Positions 1 to 8,433 are shown, counted from the stretch's first letter. The stretch is 64,000 bases of DNA from JAMXLG01 sp963818925 (GCA_963818925.1 CAWFTN010000001.1:1426001-1490000), one strand, 5' to 3'. Notes: generated by a model not told the origin, from the letters alone. Translations and numbers: made by a program.

Positions 1-401
1 TTAATCACGACTTCGGGACGTCCGACCGTTACGCGAACTTCCGATCCGGGTTTGGTGACGGTTACCGTTTTCGTTGCGGAATTAAACGACACGGTCGCAC
101 CCATCTGCTCGAACATCGAGCGTAATGGAATGAGTATGGTGCCGCCGCGCACCAGTGCAGCAAGAACGCGTCCTCGCCGTAAGACGTCCGGCTTGCTGTA
201 TACGTGGTGGTCGTTGAAGAGAATCGGGATCTGACCTGAGGGTGGACTTCCGAAGTTCGCCGCGGGCGCATTGTCGGCTTGCGCAATTGCAGCTGGTCCA
301 GTGTTCCGCTGCACTTGCGGCGTCGTCGGAGCCGCCACCGCGGTGAGCCCGCAGCATGCCGCAACCAGTGCCGCCAGAGCTCCGGTGCTCAGTCGTTTCA
401 C
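1..401 (-). CDS. Copper amine oxidase N-terminal domain protein, partial (C-terminus outside window)
   Basis: Translating the minus strand from a GTG at 399-401 gives 133 residues open to the window edge. The product starts with a signal peptide (MKRLSTGALAALVAACCGL, then an Ala-rich cleavage region ending AVAA) and continues into a copper-amine-oxidase-N fold with the typical IPLRSMFEQMGATV segment. It is a close paralogue of the next gene (543-1850), differing by scattered substitutions and one extra residue near position 28. An AGGAGG ribosome binding site lies just upstream. Despite the family name such domains are usually non-catalytic cell-surface modules. Whether this copy also carries the proline-rich linker and barrel cannot be seen. 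Confidence 0.8.
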   Translation of the reverse strand, partial: MKRLSTGALAALVAACCGLTAVAAPTTPQVQRNTGPAAIAQADNAPAANFGSPPSGQIPILFNDHHVYSKPDVLRRGRVLAALVRGGTILIPLRSMFEQMGATVSFNSATKTVTVTKPGSEVRVTVGRPEVVI

Positions 402-486
402 TACAGACCCTCCTAAGGCTTTATTGTCCGTTCGAGCAATTCAAGTTGCTCCGTCTTCAAAATACAAAATACACTTTGAGGTTTCC

Positions 487-517
487 AAAGAGAAAGAGCC
501 CGGCCGCAGCCAGGCTC
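487..517 (-). terminator. Intrinsic terminator after the CuAO-N/barrel gene
   Basis: On the minus strand, 26 bases past the stop at 543, a stem GAGCC/GGCTC (513-517 with 496-500) with an inner GGC/GCC extension is followed by TTTCTCTTT (487-495). It would separate transcription of the two tandem paralogues. Confidence 0.6.
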
Positions 518-542
518 CTTATCCGAGATATCAGTTCTTGTT

Positions 543-1850
543 TTAGAACTTGATACCGAGACCCACGTACGGTCCATTCATCGTGAAATCGGATGGCGCG
601 TTGGTCTTGTTCTTTCCGCTATTGCCCATCCAGCCGAGATCCAGGAAGACGGGGCTCTTGCCGAAGGCAACAGTGCCGCCGATCTGATACTTCAACAGGT
701 TGTAAGCGAGCGAGTAGCCGATGCCCGTTCCCGGGTCCGTGTAGCTGCCCTTCATGTTCGGGAAGTAATACACGCTGCCGTAGAGCGAGAACGGCTGGTT
801 GAGGTCCGGCAGCTTTTCAGCACCGAAACCAAAACCGGTTTCACGCGGATAGCCGTAGTTGTTCGAACGCCAGATGTATCCGACGCCGATGTAGATGCGC
901 GGGTCAGCGACCTTCAATCCGAGACGGACGTCGAAATCGCTGTCGCGCGCAGTGAACGCCGGCACTTGCACTTGTCCGGTTTGTCCGATCGTCGTGACGT
1001 TACAGTCGGTCGACGAAACAGGCGGCGCGTACGTGCTGCAATTGTGCGGATATTGGTATTGCTCGAACGTGCCCTCGAGCATCCACGGGAGATTCAACGC
1101 GTCGAATTCGATCGCGCCGCGGACTGCATACGAACTCTTACCGGTGTTGCCCGGGCTGAATTCGTTGTAGACCTTCGGCGAGAAGATGTAGTCGCCCGCG
1201 ATGAAGATGTCCTTATACGGCGTTGCTACCGGTGCCGGTGTGGGCGTTGGTGCAACCGTCGGCGCAGTCGTCGGAGCCTCGGTCGGAGGTGCGGACGGCG
1301 GCGGCGTCGGCGGCAGATAGCGCACGACAACGACTTGTTTGTCGGGAACCCATTGCACGTAGGCGCCCATGCCTTCGGAAATCACGCGAACCGGAACGAG
1401 GACACTGCCCTGATAAATCATCGGCGGCACGTCGAGCGGACGTGTTTCGCCGTTGATGATAACTTCGGGCTTGCCAACCGTTACGCGAACTTCCGAACCG
1501 GGTTTGCTGACCGTGACGGTCTTCGAACCGGAATTATAGGAAACCGTCGCACCCATTTGCTCGAACATCGAGCGCAACGGAATGAGAACGGTGCCACCAC
1601 GCACGAGTGCAGCGAGCACGCGTCCCTGTTTGAGAACGTCAGGCTTGCTGTATACGTGGTGATCGTTGAAGAGAATCGGGATTTGACCTGACGGCGGGGT
1701 TCCGAAGTTCGCCGCGGGCGCATTGCCGGCTTGAGCAACTACAGCTTGTCCAATGTTTCTCTGCAGTTGCGTCGTCGGCGCTGCCACCGCGGTGAGCCCA
1801 CAGCTGGCCGCAACGAGTGCTGCCAGGACCCCGGTGCTCAGTCGTTTCAC
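543..1850 (-). CDS. Secreted copper amine oxidase N-domain / beta-barrel protein
   Basis: 435 residues with a GTG start, preceded by a strong AAGGAGG site. Residues 1-24 are a signal peptide. Residues about 55-180 form a copper-amine-oxidase-N domain (two PLR/PVR-type motifs: IPLRSMFEQMGA near 90 and VPVRVISEGMGA near 152). Residues 180-210 are a Pro/Thr/Ala linker. Residues 213-435 alternate polar and aromatic residues, with repeated Y/F/W-G strands, and end GPYVGLGIKF, where the terminal Phe is typical of an outer-membrane barrel. The combination suggests an outer-membrane protein exposing a small periplasmic or surface module. The barrel is inferred from strand pattern and C-terminal Phe only. 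It is a tandem paralogue of the gene at 1-401. Confidence 0.75.
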   Translation of the reverse strand: MKRLSTGVLAALVAASCGLTAVAAPTTQLQRNIGQAVVAQAGNAPAANFGTPPSGQIPILFNDHHVYSKPDVLKQGRVLAALVRGGTVLIPLRSMFEQMGATVSYNSGSKTVTVSKPGSEVRVTVGKPEVIINGETRPLDVPPMIYQGSVLVPVRVISEGMGAYVQWVPDKQVVVVRYLPPTPPPSAPPTEAPTTAPTVAPTPTPAPVATPYKDIFIAGDYIFSPKVYNEFSPGNTGKSSYAVRGAIEFDALNLPWMLEGTFEQYQYPHNCSTYAPPVSSTDCNVTTIGQTGQVQVPAFTARDSDFDVRLGLKVADPRIYIGVGYIWRSNNYGYPRETGFGFGAEKLPDLNQPFSLYGSVYYFPNMKGSYTDPGTGIGYSLAYNLLKYQIGGTVAFGKSPVFLDLGWMGNSGKNKTNAPSDFTMNGPYVGLGIKF

Positions 1851-1881
1851 TAAAAAACCTCCTTAGGTTTTTGGTTCATGT

Positions 1882-1900
1882 GGTAGCGCAATTCGCTACC
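1882..1900. promoter_or_regulatory. Perfect inverted repeat upstream of the CuAO-N gene
   Basis: GGTAGCG (1882-1888) and CGCTACC (1894-1900) are perfect complements around a 5-base loop. The repeat lies 32 bases upstream of the GTG at 1850 and just downstream, in minus-strand orientation, of a TATAAG that could be a -10 element. It may be an operator, a leader hairpin or the end of the MFS transcript. No U-tract follows, so a terminator is less likely. Confidence 0.4.
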
Positions 1901-1958
1901 AACTCTTATAACGTCGGAGCCGGTTACTTGGTTCCCATGCAATAAGAGAACGTGAACT

Positions 1959-3182
1959 TTATTTCCCGGGTGCTTGGCGCGGTAAACGCCAGATCCACAC
2001 TGAACCGATTAAGATTTCGATACACGCTAGGCCGAAAGCACCACGCGGCCCCACAGCGCTCGTTAAGATCCCCATGCGTGCTAAGACAAATGTTGTTAGT
2101 GCGGGTGCTATGATTTGCGGCCCGACGACTGCGACGTTCCAAATCGCCATCGTTGTCGCAAGCGCACCGGGCGGCAACAGCCGGCATGCAAACGCCCAGT
2201 CCGCGCAGAGAAAAATTCCCCAGCCGATGCCGGCGATTGCAATAGCGACCGGTATCGGTGTGAGACCCGTAACGAGCGCGAGCGCCGCAATACTGAGTGC
2301 GAGAATTCCGCCGCCTACGGTGACGACGATCCGCTCGTCGATTCGATCCGCCGGCTTTGCAGCAATCGATGCGCCGATCGCACCGACAAGCGTGAAGAGC
2401 AGCACGCAAATACCGCTGGCGGTCGTTGCGTCGAACGCGAAGTGCGCCGGCAGCGCATTCTTCACGTAGAAGAAAAAATAGCCGAGTAGCGTGTAAAAGC
2501 CGACGTAGACCAGCGCGCGCGAAATGAAGAGGTCGATCAGCGGTCGCGTCACGCGCAGCGGCTCGTGTGCGGGCAGCGGTTGCAACGCAACGCGGCGCAA
2601 AAGAGCGACGGTGACGGCGCACGACACGAGCAGTAGCGCCGCGATCGTTACGGCGAGTGGAATCGTATTGCCGAGGAGTGTCGCAAGAATCGCACCCGCC
2701 GCGTTGCCGCCGCTTTGCATCGCCGCCATCCATCCCGACGCGACGCCGATCCGCGATGCGGGAACGACATCCGGAAGAATCGCTTGATACGGGCCGATCG
2801 CGCAGTTCATTGCGGCTTGCAGCACGATGAAGGCGAGCGCAAACGTTAGCGGCGACGGCGCGGCATAAAAGCCAATTAGTGCGGCGGCCGCGACGATTGC
2901 TCCGATGGCGTAAAATGCGATTCGCTTATCGCCCGCGCGACGTAGCCGGTCGGAAAACGGGCCGACGGCAAGCTGAACGATGGCGGCCGCGATTGCGCCG
3001 GCCGTGGAAACACCGCCGTAGAGCGCAAGCGCCGATGCGCCGCCCAACTGCAACGAACGCGCTTGCAACGAAATCCCGAGCACCGCACCCCACGCAAGTT
3101 GAATGCCGAACCACAGCGCGGTCAGCAGTGCCGGGTGGACCGCACGGACCTTACTCGTGGTTGATTGCGTAGCGATACTCAT
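1959..3182 (-). CDS. MFS transporter
   Basis: 407 residues from the ATG at 3180-3182 (MSIATQST); a start at 3239 would add 19 residues and more overlap with the previous gene. Twelve hydrophobic segments are visible. The loop after helix 2 carries GPFSDRLRRAGDKR, an MFS motif-A-like sequence, and PYQAILPDVVP resembles sugar-cation symporters of the GPH/SLC45 type. It overlaps the nucleotidyltransferase gene end by 32 bases, which suggests co-transcription. The substrate cannot be deduced from sequence. Confidence 0.75.
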   Translation of the reverse strand: MSIATQSTTSKVRAVHPALLTALWFGIQLAWGAVLGISLQARSLQLGGASALALYGGVSTAGAIAAAIVQLAVGPFSDRLRRAGDKRIAFYAIGAIVAAAALIGFYAAPSPLTFALAFIVLQAAMNCAIGPYQAILPDVVPASRIGVASGWMAAMQSGGNAAGAILATLLGNTIPLAVTIAALLLVSCAVTVALLRRVALQPLPAHEPLRVTRPLIDLFISRALVYVGFYTLLGYFFFYVKNALPAHFAFDATTASGICVLLFTLVGAIGASIAAKPADRIDERIVVTVGGGILALSIAALALVTGLTPIPVAIAIAGIGWGIFLCADWAFACRLLPPGALATTMAIWNVAVVGPQIIAPALTTFVLARMGILTSAVGPRGAFGLACIEILIGSVWIWRLPRQAPGK

Positions 3183-3885
3183 CGACGGTATCCGCGTCAA
3201 AGGCGAGCTCAGGAGCGCTATTCTGCACCGCGATAACATCCATGTCGAGGACCTTTCGAGCGCGTGCCTCGAGCTCTCCGATCGACAATTGTTTCAAGGC
3301 GAATCTCAGCAATAGCATCGGACCGGCAATCGTCGCCATGCGCCACGGCGCTTTTCGCGCATCGAACAACGTTGTTGCGAACGATCGAATGCGCGCCGTT
3401 CCACCGGCTGGGATATGAAACACGCCGCCGTTCACGACGCACTTACCCGCGAGCGTGATCCCGAACGGCGGCGCGCCGGGAAAACGCCGCGCGAATGCAT
3501 CGATCTCCGTGAGCGGCATCGCAAGCGTGTCGCGTGGGACGCGTTCGAGGAACGACGTTATCGCGGTCGCCGTGATATACGGCATGTCGCACGTGAGGTA
3601 GAGCAGCGGCTCGCCGTCGACCGGCCATGCGGCGAGCGCGCTGATGACGTTCTTTGCGCCGGTGCCTGCGTCGTCAAGGACCTTCTCAACCCGCCCGTCG
3701 ACGGAACGCCGCACGTCGCCGTTTCCGACGACGGCTATGCGCTCGAAGCCGGCATCGCGCAACGAGGCAATCGTGCGATCCAGCATCGTCCAGCCGCGCA
3801 CGTGAGCGAGTGCTTTTACGCGAGTTCCTGCGAGTGCCGCGTATTCTCGGTCGATAGGGCCGCCCGCAGTAATAACCGCCTTCAT
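3151..3885 (-). CDS. MobA-like nucleotidyltransferase family protein
   Basis: 244 residues beginning MKAVITAGGPIDREY, a glycine-rich nucleotide-binding start like that of NTP-transferase and MobA folds, with a later LYLTCDMPYIT segment carrying the metal-binding Asp. The usual GxGxRM signature is altered (TAGGPIDREYAALAGTRVKAL), so whether the substrate is a sugar-phosphate or molybdopterin is uncertain. It overlaps the upstream DUF72 gene by ATGA (3882-3885), which implies translational coupling. The C-terminal third is not recognised beyond the fold. Confidence 0.65.
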   Translation of the reverse strand: MKAVITAGGPIDREYAALAGTRVKALAHVRGWTMLDRTIASLRDAGFERIAVVGNGDVRRSVDGRVEKVLDDAGTGAKNVISALAAWPVDGEPLLYLTCDMPYITATAITSFLERVPRDTLAMPLTEIDAFARRFPGAPPFGITLAGKCVVNGGVFHIPAGGTARIRSFATTLFDARKAPWRMATIAGPMLLLRFALKQLSIGELEARARKVLDMDVIAVQNSAPELAFDADTVDEYRYAINHE

Positions 3886-4748
3886 TCGGTCTGGTCGAAG
3901 AGCGAGAGCGCTTGGGGCATCGGTTCGACTTGCGGCGGCTGCGCGAGCGCTTCTTCCCAGATCATGCCGAACCGTTCGCGAAGAAGTTCTTCCAACATCT
4001 CGGCGTTGCGCGGCGCGTTGCCGCGCGCGTGGTTGTTAAAGAACGCATAACTCTCTTTAACCTGCGCATCGATCTCCGCGAGACGGTCGGTCCACGGCAC
4101 GAGCTCTTCGGGTCTATAGAGGTATTGATAACGCGTTACGTTCGTGCCGGTCCACCACGTTTTAGTGTTTCGTCCGTGAAACCGTACGTAGCCGATCGGC
4201 CCGGTCGCGTCGGAGGACGCATGCGGAAGTCCCTCGAGATGCGGCAGATCGACATTGCACAGCGAAACGCCGTTCTCGCTCAGAAGCTGCTCCGTCTCAT
4301 CGTTCTGCCATTCGGTGTTTCGAAATTCGACGACGACCGGCAACGACTCGAACGCTCCGATTGCACGGAGCAGATAATGCTCGTTCGTCGGCGTACGTTT
4401 GAAGCCGTTGGGGAACTGAAGCAAGACGCATGCGAGTTTGCCGCTCTCACGAATTGGTTGAATGACGTCGGCGAGTAATCGCGCATCGTCATGAATGTTC
4501 GCGTTTGTGTCGGGGGCGTGCGTGACGGTTTGCGGCGCCTTGAAGCTAAAGCGGAACTTCGGCGGGGTGCGTTTGTTGAGCGAAGCAATCGTATTCAGCG
4601 ACGGAATCCCATAGTAGCTCGAATCGATTTCGACAGCCGTGAAGCGCGACGTATAGTAGCGCAGCATCTCGGCCGGCTTGGTCGCAGGCGGGTAGAACGG
4701 CCCAACCCAGTCTTTATATGAATAGCCGCACGTCCCAACAAATATCAC
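3882..4748 (-). CDS. DUF72 (YecE-like) TIM-barrel protein
   Basis: 288 residues from GTG 4746-4748, which gives the family-typical start IFVGTCGYSYKDW. An ATG at 4758-4760 adds four residues but lies inside a hairpin. The pattern GTCGYSYKDWVGPFYPP, EIDSSYYG, FKAPQTVTH, VVVEFRN, YVRFHG and FFNNHARGNAPRNA is characteristic of DUF72. Its biochemical function is unknown. It occupies the place where rpsK-rpsD-rpoA-rplQ usually follow rpsM, and two hairpins separate it from rpsM. Confidence 0.85.
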   Translation of the reverse strand: MIFVGTCGYSYKDWVGPFYPPATKPAEMLRYYTSRFTAVEIDSSYYGIPSLNTIASLNKRTPPKFRFSFKAPQTVTHAPDTNANIHDDARLLADVIQPIRESGKLACVLLQFPNGFKRTPTNEHYLLRAIGAFESLPVVVEFRNTEWQNDETEQLLSENGVSLCNVDLPHLEGLPHASSDATGPIGYVRFHGRNTKTWWTGTNVTRYQYLYRPEELVPWTDRLAEIDAQVKESYAFFNNHARGNAPRNAEMLEELLRERFGMIWEEALAQPPQVEPMPQALSLFDQTE

Positions 4749-4809
4749 GAGGCCCGGCATTTGCCGGGCCTCGTTTAACTTACTTCAAAGTGGCCTTCGG
4801 GCTACTTTG
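4749..4809 (-). terminator. Tandem hairpins ending the S10-spc operon
   Basis: Just after the rpsM stop there are two strong stems. CAAAGTGGCC (4786-4795) and GGCTACTTTG (4800-4809) close on a 4-base loop with one G-T pair. GAGGCCCGGC (4749-4758) and GCCGGGCCTC (4763-4772) are perfectly complementary. Neither has a clear U-tract on the minus strand, so they may act as a Rho-assisted or partial terminator, or as 3' end protection. Confidence 0.5.
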
Positions 4810-4816
4810 AGTTTGC

Positions 4817-5200
4817 CTACTTCTTGGTAACCTTCTTCTTGCCGGCCACGGTGCGTTTGGGACCCTTACGCGTGCGAGCGTTGGTTTTCGTACGCTGACC
4901 GCGAACCGGGAGGCCGCGGCGGTGACGGAGGCCGCGGTAGCAGCCGATGTCCATCAGGCGCTTGATGTTGCCCTGGACTTCACGGCGCAGATCGCCTTCG
5001 ACGCGCAGCTGAAGCGTGTCGATCGCGTCGCGCAGACGCTTCTCGTCATCTTCCGTGAGGTCTTTGACGCGCGTGTCGGGGTTGATGCCCGTCTGCGCGA
5101 GCATGTTCTTGGCGGTCGTCGGACCAATACCGTAAATATAGGTCAGACCGATTTCGATGCGCTTCTCGCGCGGCAGATCGATACCAGCAATACGGGCCAT
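4817..5200 (-). CDS. rpsM: 30S ribosomal protein S13
   Basis: 127 residues, the normal length. It opens MARIAGIDLPREKRIEIGLTYIYGIGP, has the helix-two-turn-helix region and RGLRHRRGLPVRGQRTKTNA near the C-terminus, and ends in a lysine-rich tail. S13 sits in the 30S head and contacts the P-site tRNA and L5. It is the last gene of this cluster; the usual rpsK, rpsD, rpoA and rplQ do not follow. Confidence 0.98.
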   Translation of the reverse strand: MARIAGIDLPREKRIEIGLTYIYGIGPTTAKNMLAQTGINPDTRVKDLTEDDEKRLRDAIDTLQLRVEGDLRREVQGNIKRLMDIGCYRGLRHRRGLPVRGQRTKTNARTRKGPKRTVAGKKKVTKK

Positions 5201-5202
5201 GA

Positions 5203-5319
5203 TTATCCTTGCACCTGTTTATGTTTGGGATTGACGTTGCAGATCACGCGCACTTTGCCTTCGCGGCGAATGACCTTGCAGGCCTCACAAATTTTCTTAA
5301 CCGACGGACGAACTTTCAT
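5203..5319 (-). CDS. rpmJ: 50S ribosomal protein L36
   Basis: A 38-residue gene read from ATG 5317-5319 to TAA 5203-5205. It begins MKVRPSVKKICEACKVIRRE and has Cys11, Cys14, Cys27 and His33, the zinc-binding set of C-type L36. It lies between infA and rpsM, 2 bases before the rpsM start, as in most bacteria. Confidence 0.97.
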   Translation of the reverse strand: MKVRPSVKKICEACKVIRREGKVRVICNVNPKHKQVQG

Positions 5320-5332
5320 TTTTCTTCTAGCC

Positions 5333-5620
5333 TTACTTATACCGGTATGTGATTCTGCCGTGTGATAAATCATACGGCGAGAGCTCGACCAGCACGCGGT
5401 CCCCGGGGAGAATACGGATGTAGTTCATCCGGATTTTGCCCGAAACGTGGGCCAGCACTCGATGGCCGTTGGCGAGCTCGACGCGGAACATTGCGTTCGG
5501 CAGCGGCTCGACAATCGTCCCTTCGACCTCGATCGCCTCTTCCTTAAGCGTCGCGGCCTTTGCAGCTTTGTCCGAGTTCTTCCGCGCCCGTTGCGGGCGG
5601 CGTCCTCCTCGGCGTGCCAC
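5333..5620 (-). CDS. infA: Translation initiation factor IF-1, N-terminally extended
   Basis: 95 residues against a usual 72. The OB-fold core starts at KEEAIEVEGTIVEPLPNAMF (about residue 26) and ends LSHGRITYRYK as expected. The extra 25 residues (MARRGGRRPQRARKNSDKAA and onward) are very basic. No ATG, GTG or TTG lies in frame between them and the core, so the extension appears real. IF-1 binds the 30S A site during initiation. It sits between map and rpmJ. Confidence 0.95.
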   Translation of the reverse strand: MARRGGRRPQRARKNSDKAAKAATLKEEAIEVEGTIVEPLPNAMFRVELANGHRVLAHVSGKIRMNYIRILPGDRVLVELSPYDLSHGRITYRYK

Positions 5621-5642
5621 TATTTTGTGACTCCAAGCTCAA

Positions 5643-6446
5643 TCAAGCAACAGCTTCCTCTTTCGGCCGGTACCTTTCGACGTCCCGGTGCTCACCGAAG
5701 CCCCGGAGCGTCAGGATCTTCGGACCGTCATCAGTTACGGCGATCGTATGCTCGAAGTGCGCTGCGAGTTTACCATCTGCCGTGACGACTGTCCAGCCGT
5801 CCTTGAGGATCTCGACCTGATAGTCGCCTTCAGTAATCATCGGTTCGATCGCCAAAACCAGGCCCGGACGCAGCAACACACCGGTTCCCGGCTTGCCGTA
5901 GTTCGGTACCTGCGGCTCTTCATGCATCTCAGTCCCCACGCCGTGGCCGACCAGTTCGCGCACGACGCCGTAGCCCTGGCTCTCAGCATGCTTCTGCACC
6001 GCGGCCCCAATATCGCCGACGTGGTTGCCGCGCTGCATTTGCGCAATCCCCACCATGAGGCACTCCTGAGTAACCTCGAGCAGGCGCGCTGCCTCGCGCG
6101 AGATATTGCCGATCGGCACGGTCACGGCGCTGTCGCTGACGTAGCCCTCGAACGTCGTACCGATATCGATCGAGAGCAGATCGCCCTCTTTTAACACGCG
6201 GTCGTTCGGAATGCCGTGCACGACTTCGTCGTTTACCGACGCGCAAATCGACGCCGTGTAGCCGTGATAACCCTTGAACGTCGGAATGCCGCCGAGTTCG
6301 CGAATGCCCTTTTCGGCCATTTCATCGAGATACGCCGTGGTGATTCCAGGGCGCGCCGCTTTCATCAAGCCGGTCAGCACCTTCGAGGTGATCTTTCCAC
6401 TGCGGCGCATCGTTTCGATCTCGCGCGGAGATTTCAAGGTAACCAT
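5643..6446 (-). CDS. map: Methionine aminopeptidase type I
   Basis: 267 residues. It removes the N-terminal Met from nascent proteins. The five metal ligands are visible in LLSIDIGTT (Asp), VSDSAVTV (Asp), ELVGHGVGTEMHEEP (His), LAIEPMITEG (Glu) and AHFEHTIAV (Glu). There is no N-terminal SH3-like extension, so this is the type Ia form. Start and upstream stop overlap as TAATG with adk. The C-terminus carries about 20 residues (GEHRDVERYRPKEEAVA) beyond the usual end. Confidence 0.97.
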   Translation of the reverse strand: MVTLKSPREIETMRRSGKITSKVLTGLMKAARPGITTAYLDEMAEKGIRELGGIPTFKGYHGYTASICASVNDEVVHGIPNDRVLKEGDLLSIDIGTTFEGYVSDSAVTVPIGNISREAARLLEVTQECLMVGIAQMQRGNHVGDIGAAVQKHAESQGYGVVRELVGHGVGTEMHEEPQVPNYGKPGTGVLLRPGLVLAIEPMITEGDYQVEILKDGWTVVTADGKLAAHFEHTIAVTDDGPKILTLRGFGEHRDVERYRPKEEAVA

Positions 6447-7099
6447 TAGTGCGCGTGCTCTACCCCGATAGCGTGAAGCAGTTCATGCGTCACGTCTTCG
6501 ACGATCTGGGTCGCGTCGATTGCGACGAGGCGGCCGCCGTTCTTGTAATACGCGACAAGCGGCATCGTCTGCGCTTCGAACACATCAAGGCGCTTGCGAA
6601 TCGTCTCCGGCTTATCATCTTCACGCTGAACCAATGGTCCGCCGTCTTCGTCGTCGATGCCGGCGACTTTCGGCGGATTGAACTTGTCGTGATAGACGCG
6701 TCCCGTGCGCGGATTAGTCCAGCGGCCGAGCATTCGCTCTTCGAGCAGCGACCGCGAAATTTCGAAGTACACCGCGCTGGGCAATCCGCGGCCGCGCGAT
6801 TGCAGGAGCGCATCGAGCGCTTCCGCTTGCGCGACGGTACGCGGAAAACCGTCGAAGAGCAGGCCCGCGTCATCGCGCAGTTCGCCTTCGACCATCTTGA
6901 TGATCAACTCGTCGGGAACGAGCTCGCCGCGCTTCATGAAGCCTTCGGCGGCCTTGCCCAACTCTGTGCCCTCATTGCGATGTTCGCGCAACAAGTCGCC
7001 CGTCGAGATCTGGCGATAGCCGAAACGCTTCACCAGAATCTGCGCCTGCGTCCCTTTGCCTGCGCCGGGACCGCCGAGCAACACGATGTCGCGAAGCAT
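6446..7099 (-). CDS. adk: Adenylate kinase
   Basis: 217 residues. The P-loop GGPGAGKGTQ is at about 9-18, with the STGDLLR AMP-binding segment, LFDGFPRTVAQAE, and a long LID domain (GRWTNPRTGRVYHDKFNPP onward) that lacks the four zinc-binding cysteines. It interconverts AMP + ATP and 2 ADP. It is coupled to secY by overlap of stop and start at 7099, and to map at 6446. Confidence 0.97.
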   Translation of the reverse strand: MLRDIVLLGGPGAGKGTQAQILVKRFGYRQISTGDLLREHRNEGTELGKAAEGFMKRGELVPDELIIKMVEGELRDDAGLLFDGFPRTVAQAEALDALLQSRGRGLPSAVYFEISRSLLEERMLGRWTNPRTGRVYHDKFNPPKVAGIDDEDGGPLVQREDDKPETIRKRLDVFEAQTMPLVAYYKNGGRLVAIDATQIVEDVTHELLHAIGVEHAH

Positions 7100-8433
7100 C
7101 AGCGCTTGATGAACCCGCGATAATCGCGCATTGCAAGACGCGCTTCGATCTGCGTGATTGTGTCGAGCGCGACGCCCACGACGATCAGCAACGACGTCGA
7201 TCCGAGATAGAACGTCGTCACGGAGAGGCCGCGTTGCAATGCGCCCGGAAGCACGGCGAGCAAACCGAGGAAGATCGCGGCTGCGGTCGTGAGACGCATC
7301 AGAATCTTGTTCAAGTAGTCGACCGTCGGTTGTCCCGGACGAATGCCCGGAATGAACGCGCCCGTCTTCTTCAGGTTATCCGCAACGTCGCGCGTATTGA
7401 TTACGATCGAGCTGTAGAAGAACGTGAAGATCACGACCAAGAAGAAATACGCAAGGTTGTAGACGACGCCGCTCGGCGCGAACCACACGTTGAGCGATTC
7501 GGAAAGCGCCGCGATGTTCGTCGGGAACTCGATCGGGCCGACGAGATGTAGCCAGGTCGACTGCACGCCTTGGTGGCCCGAGAACCACGAGAGCGCCTGC
7601 TGGGGCAGCAACAGAATCGAGATTGCAAAGATGATCGAGATTACGCCCGCGTTGTTCAAGCGCAATGGAATGTAGGTCGAACGGCCGGCAAACATCTTGC
7701 GGCCGACGACGCGACGCGCCTGTTGCACCGGAACGCGCCGCTGCCCTTGATACATGAAGATGATGCCGATAATGACCGCGATTGCGACCAAGATGTAGAG
7801 CACCAAGTTGAGCAGCGACTCGCCGCCCTGCGCCGCGCTCGAGTACGTCTGCGCGACGTACGTCGGGTAACGCAACACGATACCGATAAAGATGATCAGT
7901 GAAACGCCGTTGCCGATGCCCTTGTCGGTGATCTGCTCGCCGAGCCACATCAGGAAGAGCGTGCCCGCAACGAGTGCGACGATCGCGAAGAGCTGGAATA
8001 AGAACGACGTGTCGTAGAACACGCCCGACACTCGCATGGCGTTCGTCATGAACGTGCCTTGCAGAATCGCAAGCACGATCGTCAGCCAGCGGGTGTACTG
8101 GCTGATCTTCTTACGGCCTTCCTCGCCGCCTTTTTTCGCCATCTCTTCGAGCTGTGGTAAGACGACGGTCATCAACTGCATGATGATCGATGCGTTGATG
8201 TACGGCGTGATCCCCATTGAGATGATCGAGAGCTTTTGGAGTGCGCCGCCGGAGAGGAAGCCGAGCAGGTTGTAAAATGCGCCGCCTTTGAGCACTTGCT
8301 GCCAGGCTTGCTCGTTCACGTTCGGAAGCTGGACGTGAATCATGAACACGAACCAGGCAAACGCGAAGAGCACGAAACCGACGCGTTTGCGGATCTCCGG
8401 AACTAAGAGCGCTGCTCTTAGATTGTCAAACAC
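7099..8433 (-). CDS. secY: Preprotein translocase subunit SecY
   Basis: 444 residues from GTG 8431-8433, which shares one base with the rplO stop (TAGTG). Ten transmembrane segments are visible, with the plug and TM2 region GGALQKLSIISMGITPYINA and the cytoplasmic loop KKTGAFIPGIRPGQPT. It forms the protein-conducting channel of the inner membrane with SecE and SecG. An upstream in-frame ATG at 8652 would run through rplO and is rejected. Confidence 0.97.
   Translation of the reverse strand: MFDNLRAALLVPEIRKRVGFVLFAFAWFVFMIHVQLPNVNEQAWQQVLKGGAFYNLLGFLSGGALQKLSIISMGITPYINASIIMQLMTVVLPQLEEMAKKGGEEGRKKISQYTRWLTIVLAILQGTFMTNAMRVSGVFYDTSFLFQLFAIVALVAGTLFLMWLGEQITDKGIGNGVSLIIFIGIVLRYPTYVAQTYSSAAQGGESLLNLVLYILVAIAVIIGIIFMYQGQRRVPVQQARRVVGRKMFAGRSTYIPLRLNNAGVISIIFAISILLLPQQALSWFSGHQGVQSTWLHLVGPIEFPTNIAALSESLNVWFAPSGVVYNLAYFFLVVIFTFFYSSIVINTRDVADNLKKTGAFIPGIRPGQPTVDYLNKILMRLTTAAAIFLGLLAVLPGALQRGLSVTTFYLGSTSLLIVVGVALDTITQIEARLAMRDYRGFIKR

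Noticed and set aside
1..401. Direct repeat of about 400 bases (1-401 and about 1450-1850) as an insertion sequence or recombination site
   Set aside because: The repeated part is coding sequence of paralogous genes with substitutions mostly in codon-compatible positions; no transposase or target-site duplication is seen.
966..1691. A 241-codon plus-strand reading frame across the CuAO-N/barrel gene
   Set aside because: Antisense shadow caused by high G+C content; Arg-rich translation with no recognisable fold.
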